Source: Pseudomonas plecoglossicida NBRC 103162 = DSM 15088
Lineage (GTDB): Bacteria; Pseudomonadota; Gammaproteobacteria; Pseudomonadales; Pseudomonadaceae
DNA length: 64,000 nt
Assembly (NCBI RefSeq): GCF_000730665.1
Contig: NZ_BBIV01000016.1
Location: forward strand, 45,903 to 109,902
Direction: 5' to 3'
Position numbers and translations under genes: made by a program. Shown piece by piece: positions 35,952-44,931 of the stretch; position 1 is the first letter of the stretch; each line of letters opens with the position of its first letter. The notes below the pieces were generated by a model. The model had not been told where the DNA came from. It did no database searches and was given only the letters and a program-made list of their open reading frames with translations.

Positions 35952-37919
35952 TCATTTCCCGCGAATCAGCTTGCGCAAGCCAAAGCGGTTCGGATGACTG
36001 GCCTCGGCCACCGCCCGCGGCAACGGCAATGGCTCACCACTGGCCCACGCCGCAATCAGCTCGCCTGAAAGCGGTGCGGTGATCAATCCCCGCGAGCCAT
36101 GCCCACTGTTCACATACAAGCCCTCCAGCCAAGGGCAGGGCACTTCCGGCACCTGCCGCGCATCCTTGCCCAGCACGGCATAGGCCTCGGCGAAGGCCTC
36201 AGGGTCGGCAACCGGTCCGACGATCGGCAGGTAATCCGGGCTGGTGCAGCGGAACGCCGCACGCCCCTGGAGTTGTTCAGGGTCGAGTGCCGCTGTGCCC
36301 AGGCGCTCGGCCAGATCAGGGGAGATCTCTTCCAGCAGCGCCAGGTTGCCTTGATGCTCGGCGACGGTGGGCGCCAGGTCATCGTTGTGGAAATCGAAGC
36401 TGGCCCCCAAGGTATGCTCGTCGCCCCGTGGCGGTACCACATAGCCCTCGGCGCACACCACGGTTTGCAGTTCACGGCTGGTTTCGGTGGCCGGCAGGCG
36501 GGTGATCTGCCCGCGGATCCGCTTGAGCGGCAACTGCGCACAGGGCTCGAAACGGCGCACATCGGCGGCGCCGGCCAGTACCACCAGCGCTGCACTGGCC
36601 AGCAACTGTTCGCCCTCCCAGGCCTGCCACAGCCCGTCGGACTTGCGCAGTTCGATCACGTGGCGATGGACCTGCACCTGGATGTTCGGGTGCTGCAGTT
36701 GCGCCTGGCACAACGCGGGCGGGTGCACCCAGCCACCTTCGGGATAGAACAGGCCGCCTGCAGGCAGTGCCACGCCGGCGATCGCCTCGGCCTCGGCCTG
36801 CCCCAGCGTGCGCAGCAGGCTGCTGTCGAAGGCCTCGGCGAGCTTGGCCTGACGCTCGGCCTCCTTGCTGTCGAAAGCCAGTTGCAACACACCGCAGGCG
36901 TCCCAGTCCTGACCTTTCTGCAACCGTTCGAGCTGGCGGCGGGTGTAGCCGAAACCGGACAGGATCATTTGCGACAGGGCTGTGCCATGGGCGGACAGCT
37001 TCAGGTACAGCACACCCTGCGGGTTGCCCGAGGCTTCCCGTGCCGGTGCATCGTGACGCTCCAGTACCGTCACCTGCCAGCCGCGCGCGGCCAGGCTGGC
37101 CGCGCTGGCACTGCCGGCCAGCCCGGCGCCGATCACCAGTGCCTGACGTGGGCCTTGGACCGGGGCAGGGCGGGCGTACCAGGGCGCGGCCATGTCCGGT
37201 GATGGCTGGCCGGTGTATTCACCGCTCATCACTTCCCATTTCTTGCCGATGCCGGGAATCTTTTTCATGGTGAAGCCGGCCTCGATCAGCCCGCGCCTTA
37301 CCCAGCCTGTGGTGGTGAAGGTGGCCAGAACGGTGCCGGCATGGGCGAGCCGCGCCAGTTGCGCGAACAGCGCAGGCGTCCACATGTCGGGGTTCTTGGC
37401 CGGGGCGAAACCATCGAGGAACCACACGTCGATGCGGGCGTCCAGTTGCGGCAACTGGTCCAGCACATCGCCAATCAGCAAGGTCAGGGTGACCCGGCCG
37501 TGGTCGAAGGTGAACTGCTGGAAGCCCGGGTGCACCGCCACGTACTGGGCGAGGAAAGGTTCGGTGAACGCCGCCATCTCCGGCCAGAGGCGCACCGCGC
37601 GGGCCATGTCATCGGCAGCCAGCGGGTACTTCTCGACGCTGACGAAATGCAGGCGGGCGTCGCCAGGGGCGTGTTCGGCGAACAGCTGCCAGGCACAGAA
37701 GAAGTTCATGCCGGTGCCAAATCCGGTTTCGCCGATCACCAGGCAGTCGTGCGCTGGCAGTTCAGCGATGCGCTGGCGCAGGCGGGTCTGCTCGAGGAAC
37801 ACGTAACGGGTTTCGTCGGTGCCTTCGTTTTTCGAGAAGTAGACGTCGTCGTATTGCCGCGAATGGGGGCGGCCCTGGTCGTCCCAGTCGATCTGGGCGT
37901 GCTGGAGGAGGGTGGACAT
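35952..37919 (-). CDS. mnmC: Bifunctional tRNA mnm5s2U34 enzyme MnmC
   Basis: A 655-residue fusion that finishes the wobble-uridine modification of several tRNAs. Residues 1-240 are the methyltransferase (VIGETGFGTGMNFFCAWQLF is the SAM loop; DVWFLDGFAPAKNPDMW is the active-site region). Residues ~260-655 are the FAD-dependent demodification domain with the dinucleotide motif ALVIGAGLAGSASAASLAARGWQVTVLER and VNSGHGSRGLITAPL near the end. Length matches the E. coli fusion. It is transcribed alone. Confidence 0.96.
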   Translation of the reverse strand: MSTLLQHAQIDWDDQGRPHSRQYDDVYFSKNEGTDETRYVFLEQTRLRQRIAELPAHDCLVIGETGFGTGMNFFCAWQLFAEHAPGDARLHFVSVEKYPLAADDMARAVRLWPEMAAFTEPFLAQYVAVHPGFQQFTFDHGRVTLTLLIGDVLDQLPQLDARIDVWFLDGFAPAKNPDMWTPALFAQLARLAHAGTVLATFTTTGWVRRGLIEAGFTMKKIPGIGKKWEVMSGEYTGQPSPDMAAPWYARPAPVQGPRQALVIGAGLAGSASAASLAARGWQVTVLERHDAPAREASGNPQGVLYLKLSAHGTALSQMILSGFGYTRRQLERLQKGQDWDACGVLQLAFDSKEAERQAKLAEAFDSSLLRTLGQAEAEAIAGVALPAGGLFYPEGGWVHPPALCQAQLQHPNIQVQVHRHVIELRKSDGLWQAWEGEQLLASAALVVLAGAADVRRFEPCAQLPLKRIRGQITRLPATETSRELQTVVCAEGYVVPPRGDEHTLGASFDFHNDDLAPTVAEHQGNLALLEEISPDLAERLGTAALDPEQLQGRAAFRCTSPDYLPIVGPVADPEAFAEAYAVLGKDARQVPEVPCPWLEGLYVNSGHGSRGLITAPLSGELIAAWASGEPLPLPRAVAEASHPNRFGLRKLIRGK

Positions 37920-37984
37920 GGTTGGCTCGGTTGCAGCGGATGGGCGGATTTTATGCCATCCGCCGGATTTGCGCTGGTTGCAAA

Positions 37985-38062
37985 GGCCCTATCGCCGGCA
38001 AGCCGGCTCCCACAGATACCCTGCCGAACCCTGTGGGAGCCGGCTTGCCGGCGATTAGGCCA
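37985..38062. repeat. REP pair (inverted)
   Basis: Copies CCCTATCGCCGGCAAGCCGG and CCGGCTTGCCGGCGATTAGG, with CTCCCACAG edges, between the divergent mnmC and pap genes. A promoter for pap must lie between this element and 38118, or read through it. Confidence 0.88.
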
Positions 38063-38117
38063 TTACAGGCCTGCACAAAAATCCGCTAGTCTTTCTTATC
38101 CAATGAAGGAGCCAAGC

Positions 38118-39611
38118 ATGTTCGAATCTGCGGAAATCGGTCACAGCATCGACAAGGAAACCTACGACGCCGAAGTGCCCGCGCTGCGCGAGGCGCTGCT
38201 CGAAGCCCAGTACGAGCTGAAGCAGAAGGCGCGCTTCCCGGTGATCGTGCTGATCAACGGCATCGAAGGCGCCGGCAAGGGCGAGACGGTCAAGCTGCTG
38301 AACGAGTGGATGGATCCGCGCATGATCGATGTGCTCACCTTCGACCAACAGACCGACGAGGAACTGGCCCGGCCACCGGCCTGGCGCTACTGGCGGGCCT
38401 TGCCACCGAAGGGGCGAATGGGCGTGTTCTTCGGCAACTGGTACAGCCAGATGCTCCAGGGCCGAGTGCACGGGGTGTTCAAGGATGCCGTGCTCGACCA
38501 GGCCATCGCCGGTGCCGAGCGCCTGGAGCAGATGCTCTGCGACGAAGGCGCGTTGATCATCAAGTTCTGGTTCCACTTGTCCAAGAAGCAGATGAAAGCC
38601 CGCCTCAAGTCGCTCAAGGACGACCCGCTGCACAGCTGGCGGATCAGCCCGTTGGACTGGCAGCAATCGCAGACCTACGACCGTATCGTGCGGTTCGGCG
38701 AGCGCGTGCTGCGCCGTACCAGCCGCGACTATGCGCCCTGGCACATCGTCGAAGGCGTCGACCCGAACTACCGCAGCCTGGCGGTCGGGCGCATCCTGCT
38801 GGAGAGCCTGCAGGCCGCGCTGGCCGTCAACCCCAAGGGCAAGCACCAGGGCAATATCGCACCGCTGGGCCGCAGCATCGACCAGCGCAACCTGCTTGGC
38901 GCACTGGACATGACCTTGCGCCTGGACAAGCAGGACTACCAGGAGCAACTGATGACCGAGCAGGCCCGCCTGGCCGGCCTGCTGCGGCACAAGCACATGC
39001 GCCGGCATGCCCTGGTGGCTGCCTTCGAAGGTAACGATGCCGCCGGCAAGGGCGGTGCGATCCGCCGCGTGGCAGCGGCGCTCGACCCGCGCCAGTACCG
39101 TATCGTGCCGATCGCCGCACCTACCGAGGAAGAGCGCGCACAGCCGTATCTGTGGCGCTTCTGGCGGCATATCCCGGCGCGCGGCAAGTTCACCATCTTC
39201 GACCGGTCATGGTACGGGCGGGTGCTGGTGGAACGGGTCGAAGGTTTCTGCACGCCCAGCGACTGGATGCGCGCTTACAGCGAGATCAACGATTTCGAGG
39301 AGCAGTTGGTCAATGCCGGGGTGGTGCTGGTCAAGTTCTGGCTGGCGATCGACCAGCAGACCCAGCTGGAGCGTTTCGAGGAGCGTGAGCAGATCCCGTT
39401 CAAGCGCTACAAGATCACCGAGGACGACTGGCGCAATCGCGACAAGTGGGACGAGTACACCCAGGCTGTCGGCGACATGGTCGACCGCACCAGCAGCGAG
39501 ATTGCCCCGTGGACGCTGGTGGAGGCCAATGACAAGCGCTGGGCGCGGGTGAAGGTGTTGCGCACCATCAACGACGCACTGGAGGCGGCGTTCGCCAGGC
39601 ACAAGAAATAG
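38118..39611 (+). CDS. pap: Polyphosphate:AMP phosphotransferase (two-domain PPK2)
   Basis: A 497-residue kinase that uses polyphosphate to turn AMP into ADP. It carries two PPK2 domains in tandem: residues ~35-240 with Walker A INGIEGAGKGETVKLLNEWMDPR, and ~285-495 with AFEGNDAAGKGGAIRRVAAALDPRQY and the lid FDRSWYGRVLVERVEGF. The first domain's lid region (FFGNWYSQMLQGRVHG) differs from the second. In class II enzymes of this type the C-terminal half is the active one. AAGGAG lies six bases before the ATG. Confidence 0.94.
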   Translation: MFESAEIGHSIDKETYDAEVPALREALLEAQYELKQKARFPVIVLINGIEGAGKGETVKLLNEWMDPRMIDVLTFDQQTDEELARPPAWRYWRALPPKGRMGVFFGNWYSQMLQGRVHGVFKDAVLDQAIAGAERLEQMLCDEGALIIKFWFHLSKKQMKARLKSLKDDPLHSWRISPLDWQQSQTYDRIVRFGERVLRRTSRDYAPWHIVEGVDPNYRSLAVGRILLESLQAALAVNPKGKHQGNIAPLGRSIDQRNLLGALDMTLRLDKQDYQEQLMTEQARLAGLLRHKHMRRHALVAAFEGNDAAGKGGAIRRVAAALDPRQYRIVPIAAPTEEERAQPYLWRFWRHIPARGKFTIFDRSWYGRVLVERVEGFCTPSDWMRAYSEINDFEEQLVNAGVVLVKFWLAIDQQTQLERFEEREQIPFKRYKITEDDWRNRDKWDEYTQAVGDMVDRTSSEIAPWTLVEANDKRWARVKVLRTINDALEAAFARHKK

Positions 39612-39718
39612 TGCGGCCATGCCTTGCGGGAATGAACAGATGAATTCTTTTCCCGGCATTTTTCCATGAAGACCTTCAGAATCAAGCTACCCCCACTACG
39701 GGCTTGATCGAGGACTTT

Positions 39719-40675
39719 ATGCACAAAACTTCCGGCCGCTGGGTCTATGGCCTGTTCCTGGCGCTGCTTACTGCACTGCTGTGGGGCATTCTGCCCATCA
39801 AGCTCAAGCAGGTATTGCAGGTGATGGACCCGGTGACCGTGACCTGGTACCGCTTGACGGTATCGGGCGGCCTGCTGTTCTGCTGGCTGGCGCTGAAGCG
39901 GCAACTGCCTGCGGTGGGCAAGCTGCCAGTCAAGGGCAAAGGCCTGGTGGTAGTTGCCGTGTTCGGCCTGCTGGGCAACTACGTGCTTTACCTGATCGGC
40001 CTGAAACTGCTCAGCCCGGGCACCACGCAGCTGGTGGTGCAGATGGGCCCGGTGCTGCTGCTGGTGGCCAGTGTGCTGGTGTTCAAGGAACGCTTCAGCC
40101 TGGGGCAGGGCATGGGGCTGCTGGTTCTGTTGTGCGGTTTCGGCCTGTTCTTCAACCAGCGCCTGGAAGAGCTGCTGACCTCGCTGGGCACCTACACCAC
40201 CGGGGTGCTGACCGTTCTGCTGGCCACCAGCATCTGGGTGTTCTACGCGTTGAGCCAGAAACAGCTGCTGACGGTGTGGCATTCGCAGCAGGTGATGGTG
40301 GTGATCTACCTGGGCTGCGCCGCACTGCTGACGCCTTGGGCGCACCCGCTGCAGGCGCTGCAGTTGTCGCCGGTTCAGGGTTGGCTGCTGCTCGCCTGCT
40401 GCCTCAATACCCTGGTGGCCTATGGTGCGTTTGCCGAGGCATTGGCCCACTGGGAGGCTTCGCGGGTGAGTGCCACGCTGGCCATGACGCCGCTGGTGAC
40501 CTTCGTTGCGGTGGCGCTGGCGGCCTGGGTATGGCCTGACTATGTGCATGCCGAAGACATCAATGCCCTGGGGTATGTGGGGGCAGTGACGGTAGTGCTG
40601 GGGTCGACGCTGGTGGCGGTGGGGCCTTCGCTGGTGGCCGGGTGGCGCACGCGCATGGCCAAGAACGCCGGTTGA
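39719..40675 (+). CDS. DMT-family transporter (EamA, two domains)
   Basis: A 318-residue inner-membrane protein with ten predicted helices in two EamA repeats, the first starting WVYGLFLALLTALLWGILPIKLK and the second around TYTTGVLTVLLATSIWVFYALSQ. The conserved C-terminal helix of each half is seen as TTQLVVQMGPVLLLVASVLVFKERF and SRVSATLAMTPLVTFVAVALAAWVWPD. It probably exports a metabolite; substrate not predictable. ATG at 39719 was chosen over an in-frame TTG at 39704. Confidence 0.9.
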   Translation: MHKTSGRWVYGLFLALLTALLWGILPIKLKQVLQVMDPVTVTWYRLTVSGGLLFCWLALKRQLPAVGKLPVKGKGLVVVAVFGLLGNYVLYLIGLKLLSPGTTQLVVQMGPVLLLVASVLVFKERFSLGQGMGLLVLLCGFGLFFNQRLEELLTSLGTYTTGVLTVLLATSIWVFYALSQKQLLTVWHSQQVMVVIYLGCAALLTPWAHPLQALQLSPVQGWLLLACCLNTLVAYGAFAEALAHWEASRVSATLAMTPLVTFVAVALAAWVWPDYVHAEDINALGYVGAVTVVLGSTLVAVGPSLVAGWRTRMAKNAG

Positions 40676-40682
40676 CCGCGTG

Positions 40683-40759
40683 GGCCCCATCGCCGGCAAG
40701 CCGGCTCCCACAGGTACCCCACCGAACCCTGTGGGAGCCGGCTTGCCGGCGATAGGGCC
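40683..40759. repeat. REP pair (inverted)
   Basis: CCCATCGCCGGCAAGCCGGC and GCCGGCTTGCCGGCGATAGG with CCCACAGG/CCTGTGGG edges, between the convergent DMT-transporter and fumC genes. Confidence 0.9.
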
Positions 40760-40779
40760 GTTACAGTCAAAAGCAAAAC

Positions 40780-42174
40780 TCAGCCCTTGCCACCGGGCGC
40801 CAGCATGTTCTCCGGCCGCACCCACTGATCGAACTGCTCATTGGTCAGGTACTTCAATTCAAGCGCCGCCTCGCGCAAGGTCTTGCCTTCGCCATAAGCC
40901 TTCTTGGCAATCTCCGCCGCCTTGTCATAACCGATATGCGGGTTCAGCGCCGTCACCAGCATCAACCCCCGCTCCAGATGCGCCGCCATCTGTTCGGCAT
41001 CCGGCTCGATCCCGGCCACGCAATGCAGCTGGAAGTTGCGACAGCCATCGCTCAGCAGCTCGATCGACTGCAGCAGGTTGTGGATGATCACCGGCTTGAA
41101 CACGTTCAGCTGCAGGTGCCCCTGGCTTGCGGCAAAGCCGATCGCCGCGTCGTTGCCCAGCACCTGGCAGGCCAGCATCGACAGGGCTTCGCACTGGGTC
41201 GGGTTGACCTTGCCGGGCATGATCGAACTGCCCGGCTCGTTGGCCGGCAGGCGCACTTCGGCCAGCCCCGCGCGCGGGCCGGAGCCGAGCAGGCGCAGGT
41301 CGTTGGCAATCTTCATCAAGGCCACCGCCAGGGTCTTCAGGGCACCGGCCAGGCTGGTCAGCGGCTCGTGGCCGGCGAGAGCGGCGAACTTGTTCGGCGC
41401 GGTGACGAACGGCAAACCGGACAGGGCAGCCAGCTCGGCGGCGATGGCTTCGGCGAAACCGTGCGGTGCATTCAGCCCGGTCCCCACCGCCGTCCCCCCC
41501 TGGGCCAGCTCGCACACCGCCGGCAAGGTGGCGCGGATGGCGCGCTGGGCATAGTCGAGCTGGGCGACGAAGGCGGACACCTCCTGGCCGAAGGTGATTG
41601 GCGTGGCGTCCATCATGTGCGTGCGGCCGGTCTTGACCAGCTTGTGGTGGCGTGCCGACAGTTCGGCCAGGCCTGAAGACAGCTCGGCAATCGCCGGCAG
41701 CAGTTTGTTTTGCACCGCCTGTACCGCGGCTATGTGCATGGCGGTGGGGAAGCAGTCGTTGGAACTCTGCGAACGGTTGACGTGGTCGTTCGGGTGCACC
41801 GGCGCCTTGCCGCCGCGGCCCTTGCCGGCCAGCTCGTTGGCGCGCCCGGCGATCACCTCGTTGACGTTCATGTTGCTCTGGGTGCCGCTGCCGGTCTGCC
41901 ATACCACCAGCGGGAACTGGTCGTCGTGCTCGCCGTCGAGCACTTCGTCGGCCGCCTGTTCGATCAACCGGGCGATGTCCGCCGGCAGGTCGCCGTTGCG
42001 GTCGTTGACCCGCGCCGCGGCTTTCTTGATCAATGCCAGGGCGTGCAGCACCGCGAGCGGCATGCGTTCCTTGCCAATGGCGAAGTTGATCAGCGAGCGC
42101 TGGGTCTGAGCGCCCCAGTAGGCGTCCTCCGGAACTTCGACCGGGCCCAGGCTGTCTGTCTCGATACGGCTCAT
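40780..42174 (-). CDS. fumC: Class II fumarate hydratase
   Basis: A 464-residue iron-independent fumarase that interconverts fumarate and malate. Signature [15 protein letters not shown] is present, with the catalytic His region [17 protein letters not shown] and the substrate-binding [14 protein letters not shown] and [15 protein letters not shown]. Class II enzymes resist oxidative stress and low iron. It lies in the standard Pseudomonas order before a DUF2059 gene and bolA, on the opposite strand to them. Confidence 0.97.
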   Translation of the reverse strand: MSRIETDSLGPVEVPEDAYWGAQTQRSLINFAIGKERMPLAVLHALALIKKAAARVNDRNGDLPADIARLIEQAADEVLDGEHDDQFPLVVWQTGSGTQSNMNVNEVIAGRANELAGKGRGGKAPVHPNDHVNRSQSSNDCFPTAMHIAAVQAVQNKLLPAIAELSSGLAELSARHHKLVKTGRTHMMDATPITFGQEVSAFVAQLDYAQRAIRATLPAVCELAQGGTAVGTGLNAPHGFAEAIAAELAALSGLPFVTAPNKFAALAGHEPLTSLAGALKTLAVALMKIANDLRLLGSGPRAGLAEVRLPANEPGSSIMPGKVNPTQCEALSMLACQVLGNDAAIGFAASQGHLQLNVFKPVIIHNLLQSIELLSDGCRNFQLHCVAGIEPDAEQMAAHLERGLMLVTALNPHIGYDKAAEIAKKAYGEGKTLREAALELKYLTNEQFDQWVRPENMLAPGGKG

Positions 42175-42327
42175 GCTGCGTTCACTCCTTGTCAGTCAGA
42201 ATCAGCAGTTTAGGCCCTCATGCGAACGAGCGGTTCATTCGCTCGTCGTGCTACTTGAGCGCTGCGCCCTCGCGGGAGCAGAATGCTCTACTCTGAGGTT
42301 TCGCCTCCCCTCCCTGAAGGAAATGCA

Positions 42328-42849
42328 ATGACCCGTCTCCGTGTCCTCTGTGCCGCCGTCGCGCTGGCCTGTGCCAGCGGCCAGGTACTCGCTGCCACCC
42401 CAAGCCACAACGCTGCCGCCGAGAAGTTCCTGACCCTGGCCAATGCCGACAAGCTGGGCACTCCGGTGTACATGCAGGTCCAGCAGATGTTCGCCCAGCG
42501 CTTTGCCCAGACCAAGGCCCCGGCGTCCAAGCAGCCCGTGCTGCAGAGCTACCAGGCCAAGGCCAACGCTGCGCTGGACAGCGCCATCGGCTGGAACAAG
42601 CTGAAGCCGAAGATGGTCGACCTGTACACCCAGACCTTCACCGAGCAGGAGCTCAAGGATCTGGTCAAGTTCTACGAGTCGCCGCTGGGCAAGAAAGTCC
42701 TGACCCAGATGCCCAAGGTCACCCAGCAGTCGGCCCAGCTGACCCAGCAGAGCCTCGAGCCTGCGGTACCGGTGGTCAACAAGCTGCTCGACGACATGAC
42801 CAAGGAACTCGACCCCAACGCTGGCAAGGCCGCTCCGGCCAAGAAGTGA
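42328..42849 (+). CDS. DUF2059 periplasmic protein
   Basis: A 173-residue exported protein: signal peptide MTRLRVLCAAVALACASGQVLAA. A helical DUF2059 domain follows (about 90-150: KLKPKMVDLYTQTFTEQELKDLVKFYESPLGKKVLTQMPKV) and then a Lys/Pro/Ala tail. Function unknown. GAAGGA precedes the ATG. Ten bases separate it from bolA, so the two are probably cotranscribed. Confidence 0.93.
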   Translation: MTRLRVLCAAVALACASGQVLAATPSHNAAAEKFLTLANADKLGTPVYMQVQQMFAQRFAQTKAPASKQPVLQSYQAKANAALDSAIGWNKLKPKMVDLYTQTFTEQELKDLVKFYESPLGKKVLTQMPKVTQQSAQLTQQSLEPAVPVVNKLLDDMTKELDPNAGKAAPAKK

Positions 42850-42859
42850 GTGACGAGCG

Positions 42860-43156
42860 ATGAGCATGCAGCAACGCATCGAGCAGCAGCTGGCCGCGCT
42901 GGCGCCGCAGCACCTTGAAGTGCTCGACGAAAGCCACATGCACAGCCGTGGCCAGGAGACCCACTACAAGGCGGTGATCGTCAGCGAGCAGTTCGCCGGG
43001 CTCAACAGCGTCAAGCGTCACCAGAAGGTCTACGCCACCATGGGCGAGCTGATGCAGCAGATCCATGCCCTGGCGATCCACACCTACACCGCCGAGGAGT
43101 GGGCCCAGGTCGGCGCCGCACCGGCCTCGCCGGTGTGTGCTGGCGGCGGGCACTGA
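42860..43156 (+). CDS. bolA: BolA-family protein
   Basis: A 98-residue protein with the BolA fold: [47 protein letters not shown], including the HxxH-type ligand residues and the RHQKVY motif, ending [14 protein letters not shown]. The family binds monothiol glutaredoxin with a shared [2Fe-2S] cluster and affects cell shape and stress response. The tail [11 protein letters not shown] adds a cysteine. Confidence 0.95.
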   Translation: MSMQQRIEQQLAALAPQHLEVLDESHMHSRGQETHYKAVIVSEQFAGLNSVKRHQKVYATMGELMQQIHALAIHTYTAEEWAQVGAAPASPVCAGGGH

Positions 43157-43210
43157 ATCCTTTCCGTCGTTCTGGTACAATCCGCGACATCCCAAGGGGG
43201 CCGCTGCGCG

Positions 43211-43287
43211 GCCCATCGCTGGCAAGCCAGCTCCCACAGGTACAGCGCACGCCGCACCTTGTGGGAGCCGGCTTGCCAGCGATGGGC
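43211..43287. repeat. REP pair (inverted), variant arms
   Basis: CCCATCGCTGGCAAGCCAGC and AGCCGGCTTGCCAGCGATGG: both arms carry the CGCTGG/CCAGCG change, so pairing is mostly kept by compensating bases. Between bolA and trhO. Confidence 0.88.
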
Positions 43288-43362
43288 TACGCAGCAGCTC
43301 CCTGTTTCATGTCAAACCCGGTCCGCCCCTTACGAGGGCACCTACCTGGAGATACACCGCAA

Positions 43363-44295
43363 ATGTCCCAACCGATCGTCGTGGCGGCGCTGTACAAGTT
43401 CGTCACCCTGGAAGACTACGTCGAACTGCGCGAGCCGCTGCTCAAGGCCATGCTCGACAACGGCGTCAAAGGTACCCTGCTGATCGCCCACGAGGGCATC
43501 AACGGCACCGTCTCGGCCACCCGTGAAGGCATCGACGGCCTGCTCGCCTGGCTGCGCAGCGATGCGCGCCTGGTGGATGTCGACCACAAGGAATCCTACT
43601 GCGACGAACAGCCGTTCTACCGCACCAAGGTCAAGCTAAAGAAAGAGATCGTCACCCTCGGCGTGGCCGGCGTCGACCCGAACCAGGCGGTCGGCACCTA
43701 TGTCGAGCCCAAGGACTGGAACGCCCTGATCAGCGACCCTGAAGTGCTGCTGATCGACACCCGCAACGACTACGAAGTGGCCATCGGTACCTTCAAGGGC
43801 GCCATCGACCCGAAGACCGAGACCTTCCGCGAGTTCCCCGAGTACATCAAGGCCAACTTCGACCCCAGCAAGCACAAGAAGGTTGCGATGTTCTGCACCG
43901 GTGGCATCCGGTGCGAAAAAGCTTCCAGCTACATGCTCGGTGAGGGCTTCGAGGCGGTCTATCATCTTAAGGGCGGCATCCTGAAATACTTCGAGGAAGT
44001 GCCTCAGGAAGAAAGCCTCTGGGACGGCGACTGCTTCGTCTTCGACAACCGCGTCACGGTGCGCCATGACCTGAGCGAAGGCGAGTACGACCAGTGCCAT
44101 GCCTGCCGCCACCCGATCAACGTGGAGGACCGCGCGTCCGAGCACTATTCGCCAGGGGTGAGCTGCCCGCACTGCTGGGACAGCCTGAGCGAAAAGACCC
44201 GGCGCAGCGCCATCGACCGGCAGAAGCAGATCGAGCTGGCCAAGGCGCGCAACCTGCCGCACCCGATCGGCTACAACTACAAAGCCGAGGCCTGA
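43363..44295 (+). CDS. trhO: tRNA uridine(34) hydroxylase TrhO (rhodanese-domain)
   Basis: A 310-residue enzyme of the YceA/TrhO family, which hydroxylates U34 of tRNAs in an oxygen-dependent route to cmo5U. The N-terminal domain contains [20 protein letters not shown]. The rhodanese domain (about 120-225) has the catalytic Cys in [14 protein letters not shown]. The C-terminal part has cysteine pairs ([19 protein letters not shown]) typical of the family. It is the first of three tightly packed genes. Confidence 0.94.
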   Translation: MSQPIVVAALYKFVTLEDYVELREPLLKAMLDNGVKGTLLIAHEGINGTVSATREGIDGLLAWLRSDARLVDVDHKESYCDEQPFYRTKVKLKKEIVTLGVAGVDPNQAVGTYVEPKDWNALISDPEVLLIDTRNDYEVAIGTFKGAIDPKTETFREFPEYIKANFDPSKHKKVAMFCTGGIRCEKASSYMLGEGFEAVYHLKGGILKYFEEVPQEESLWDGDCFVFDNRVTVRHDLSEGEYDQCHACRHPINVEDRASEHYSPGVSCPHCWDSLSEKTRRSAIDRQKQIELAKARNLPHPIGYNYKAEA

Positions 44296-44298
44296 TGC

Positions 44299-44931
44299 AT
44301 GACTGCACGCCTGCTCTATGTGATGGACCCGATGTGCTCCTGGTGCTGGGGATTCGCGCCGGTGGCCGCGGCCCTGATCGCCCAGGCGCAGGAGGCAGGC
44401 GTGCCGACCCGGCTGGTGCTGGGCGGCCTGCGCAGCGGTGGCAGCGCGCTGGATGCCTCGACCCGCAAGTACATCTTCGAGCATTGGCAGGCGGTGGCCG
44501 AGGCCACCGGCCAGCCGTTCCGCTTTGACGGCGCCATGCCCGATGGCTTCGTCTACGACACCGAGCCTGCCTGTCGTGCACTGGTCACCGCTCGCGAGCT
44601 GGATGCCGAGCGCGTGTGGCCACTGTTGAAACTGATCCAGCGTTCGTTCTACGAGCAGGGCGTGGATGTCACCACGGCGCCGCAACTGGTCGAGCTGGCC
44701 GAGCAGGCCGGTTTCGATCGCGCCAGCTTCGCCGAAGCACTCACCCGTGCCGATACCCGTGCCGCTACCGCCGCGGATTTCAGCTGGGTACAGGACCTGG
44801 GCATCGCCGGATTCCCGACCCTGCTGGCCGAGCGCAATGGCCAACTGGCGCTGCTGACCAACGGCTACCAGCCGCTGGAGCGCCTGCAACCCTTGCTCGG
44901 TCGTTGGCTACAGCAGGCCGCCTGTGCTTGA
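44299..44931 (+). CDS. DsbA-family thiol-disulfide protein
   Basis: A 210-residue thioredoxin-fold protein with the active-site CSWC in YVMDPMCSWCWGFAP and a cis-proline segment GIAGFPTLLAERNG. There is no signal peptide, so it is a cytoplasmic FrnE/DsbA-like oxidoreductase or a glutathione-type isomerase. It lies three bases after trhO and overlaps the ABC gene by eight bases. Confidence 0.9.
   Translation: MTARLLYVMDPMCSWCWGFAPVAAALIAQAQEAGVPTRLVLGGLRSGGSALDASTRKYIFEHWQAVAEATGQPFRFDGAMPDGFVYDTEPACRALVTARELDAERVWPLLKLIQRSFYEQGVDVTTAPQLVELAEQAGFDRASFAEALTRADTRAATAADFSWVQDLGIAGFPTLLAERNGQLALLTNGYQPLERLQPLLGRWLQQAACA

Noticed and set aside
43176..43181. TACAAT as a promoter -10 for trhO
   Set aside because: No -35 hexamer at proper spacing, and a REP pair would lie in the leader; too weak to annotate.
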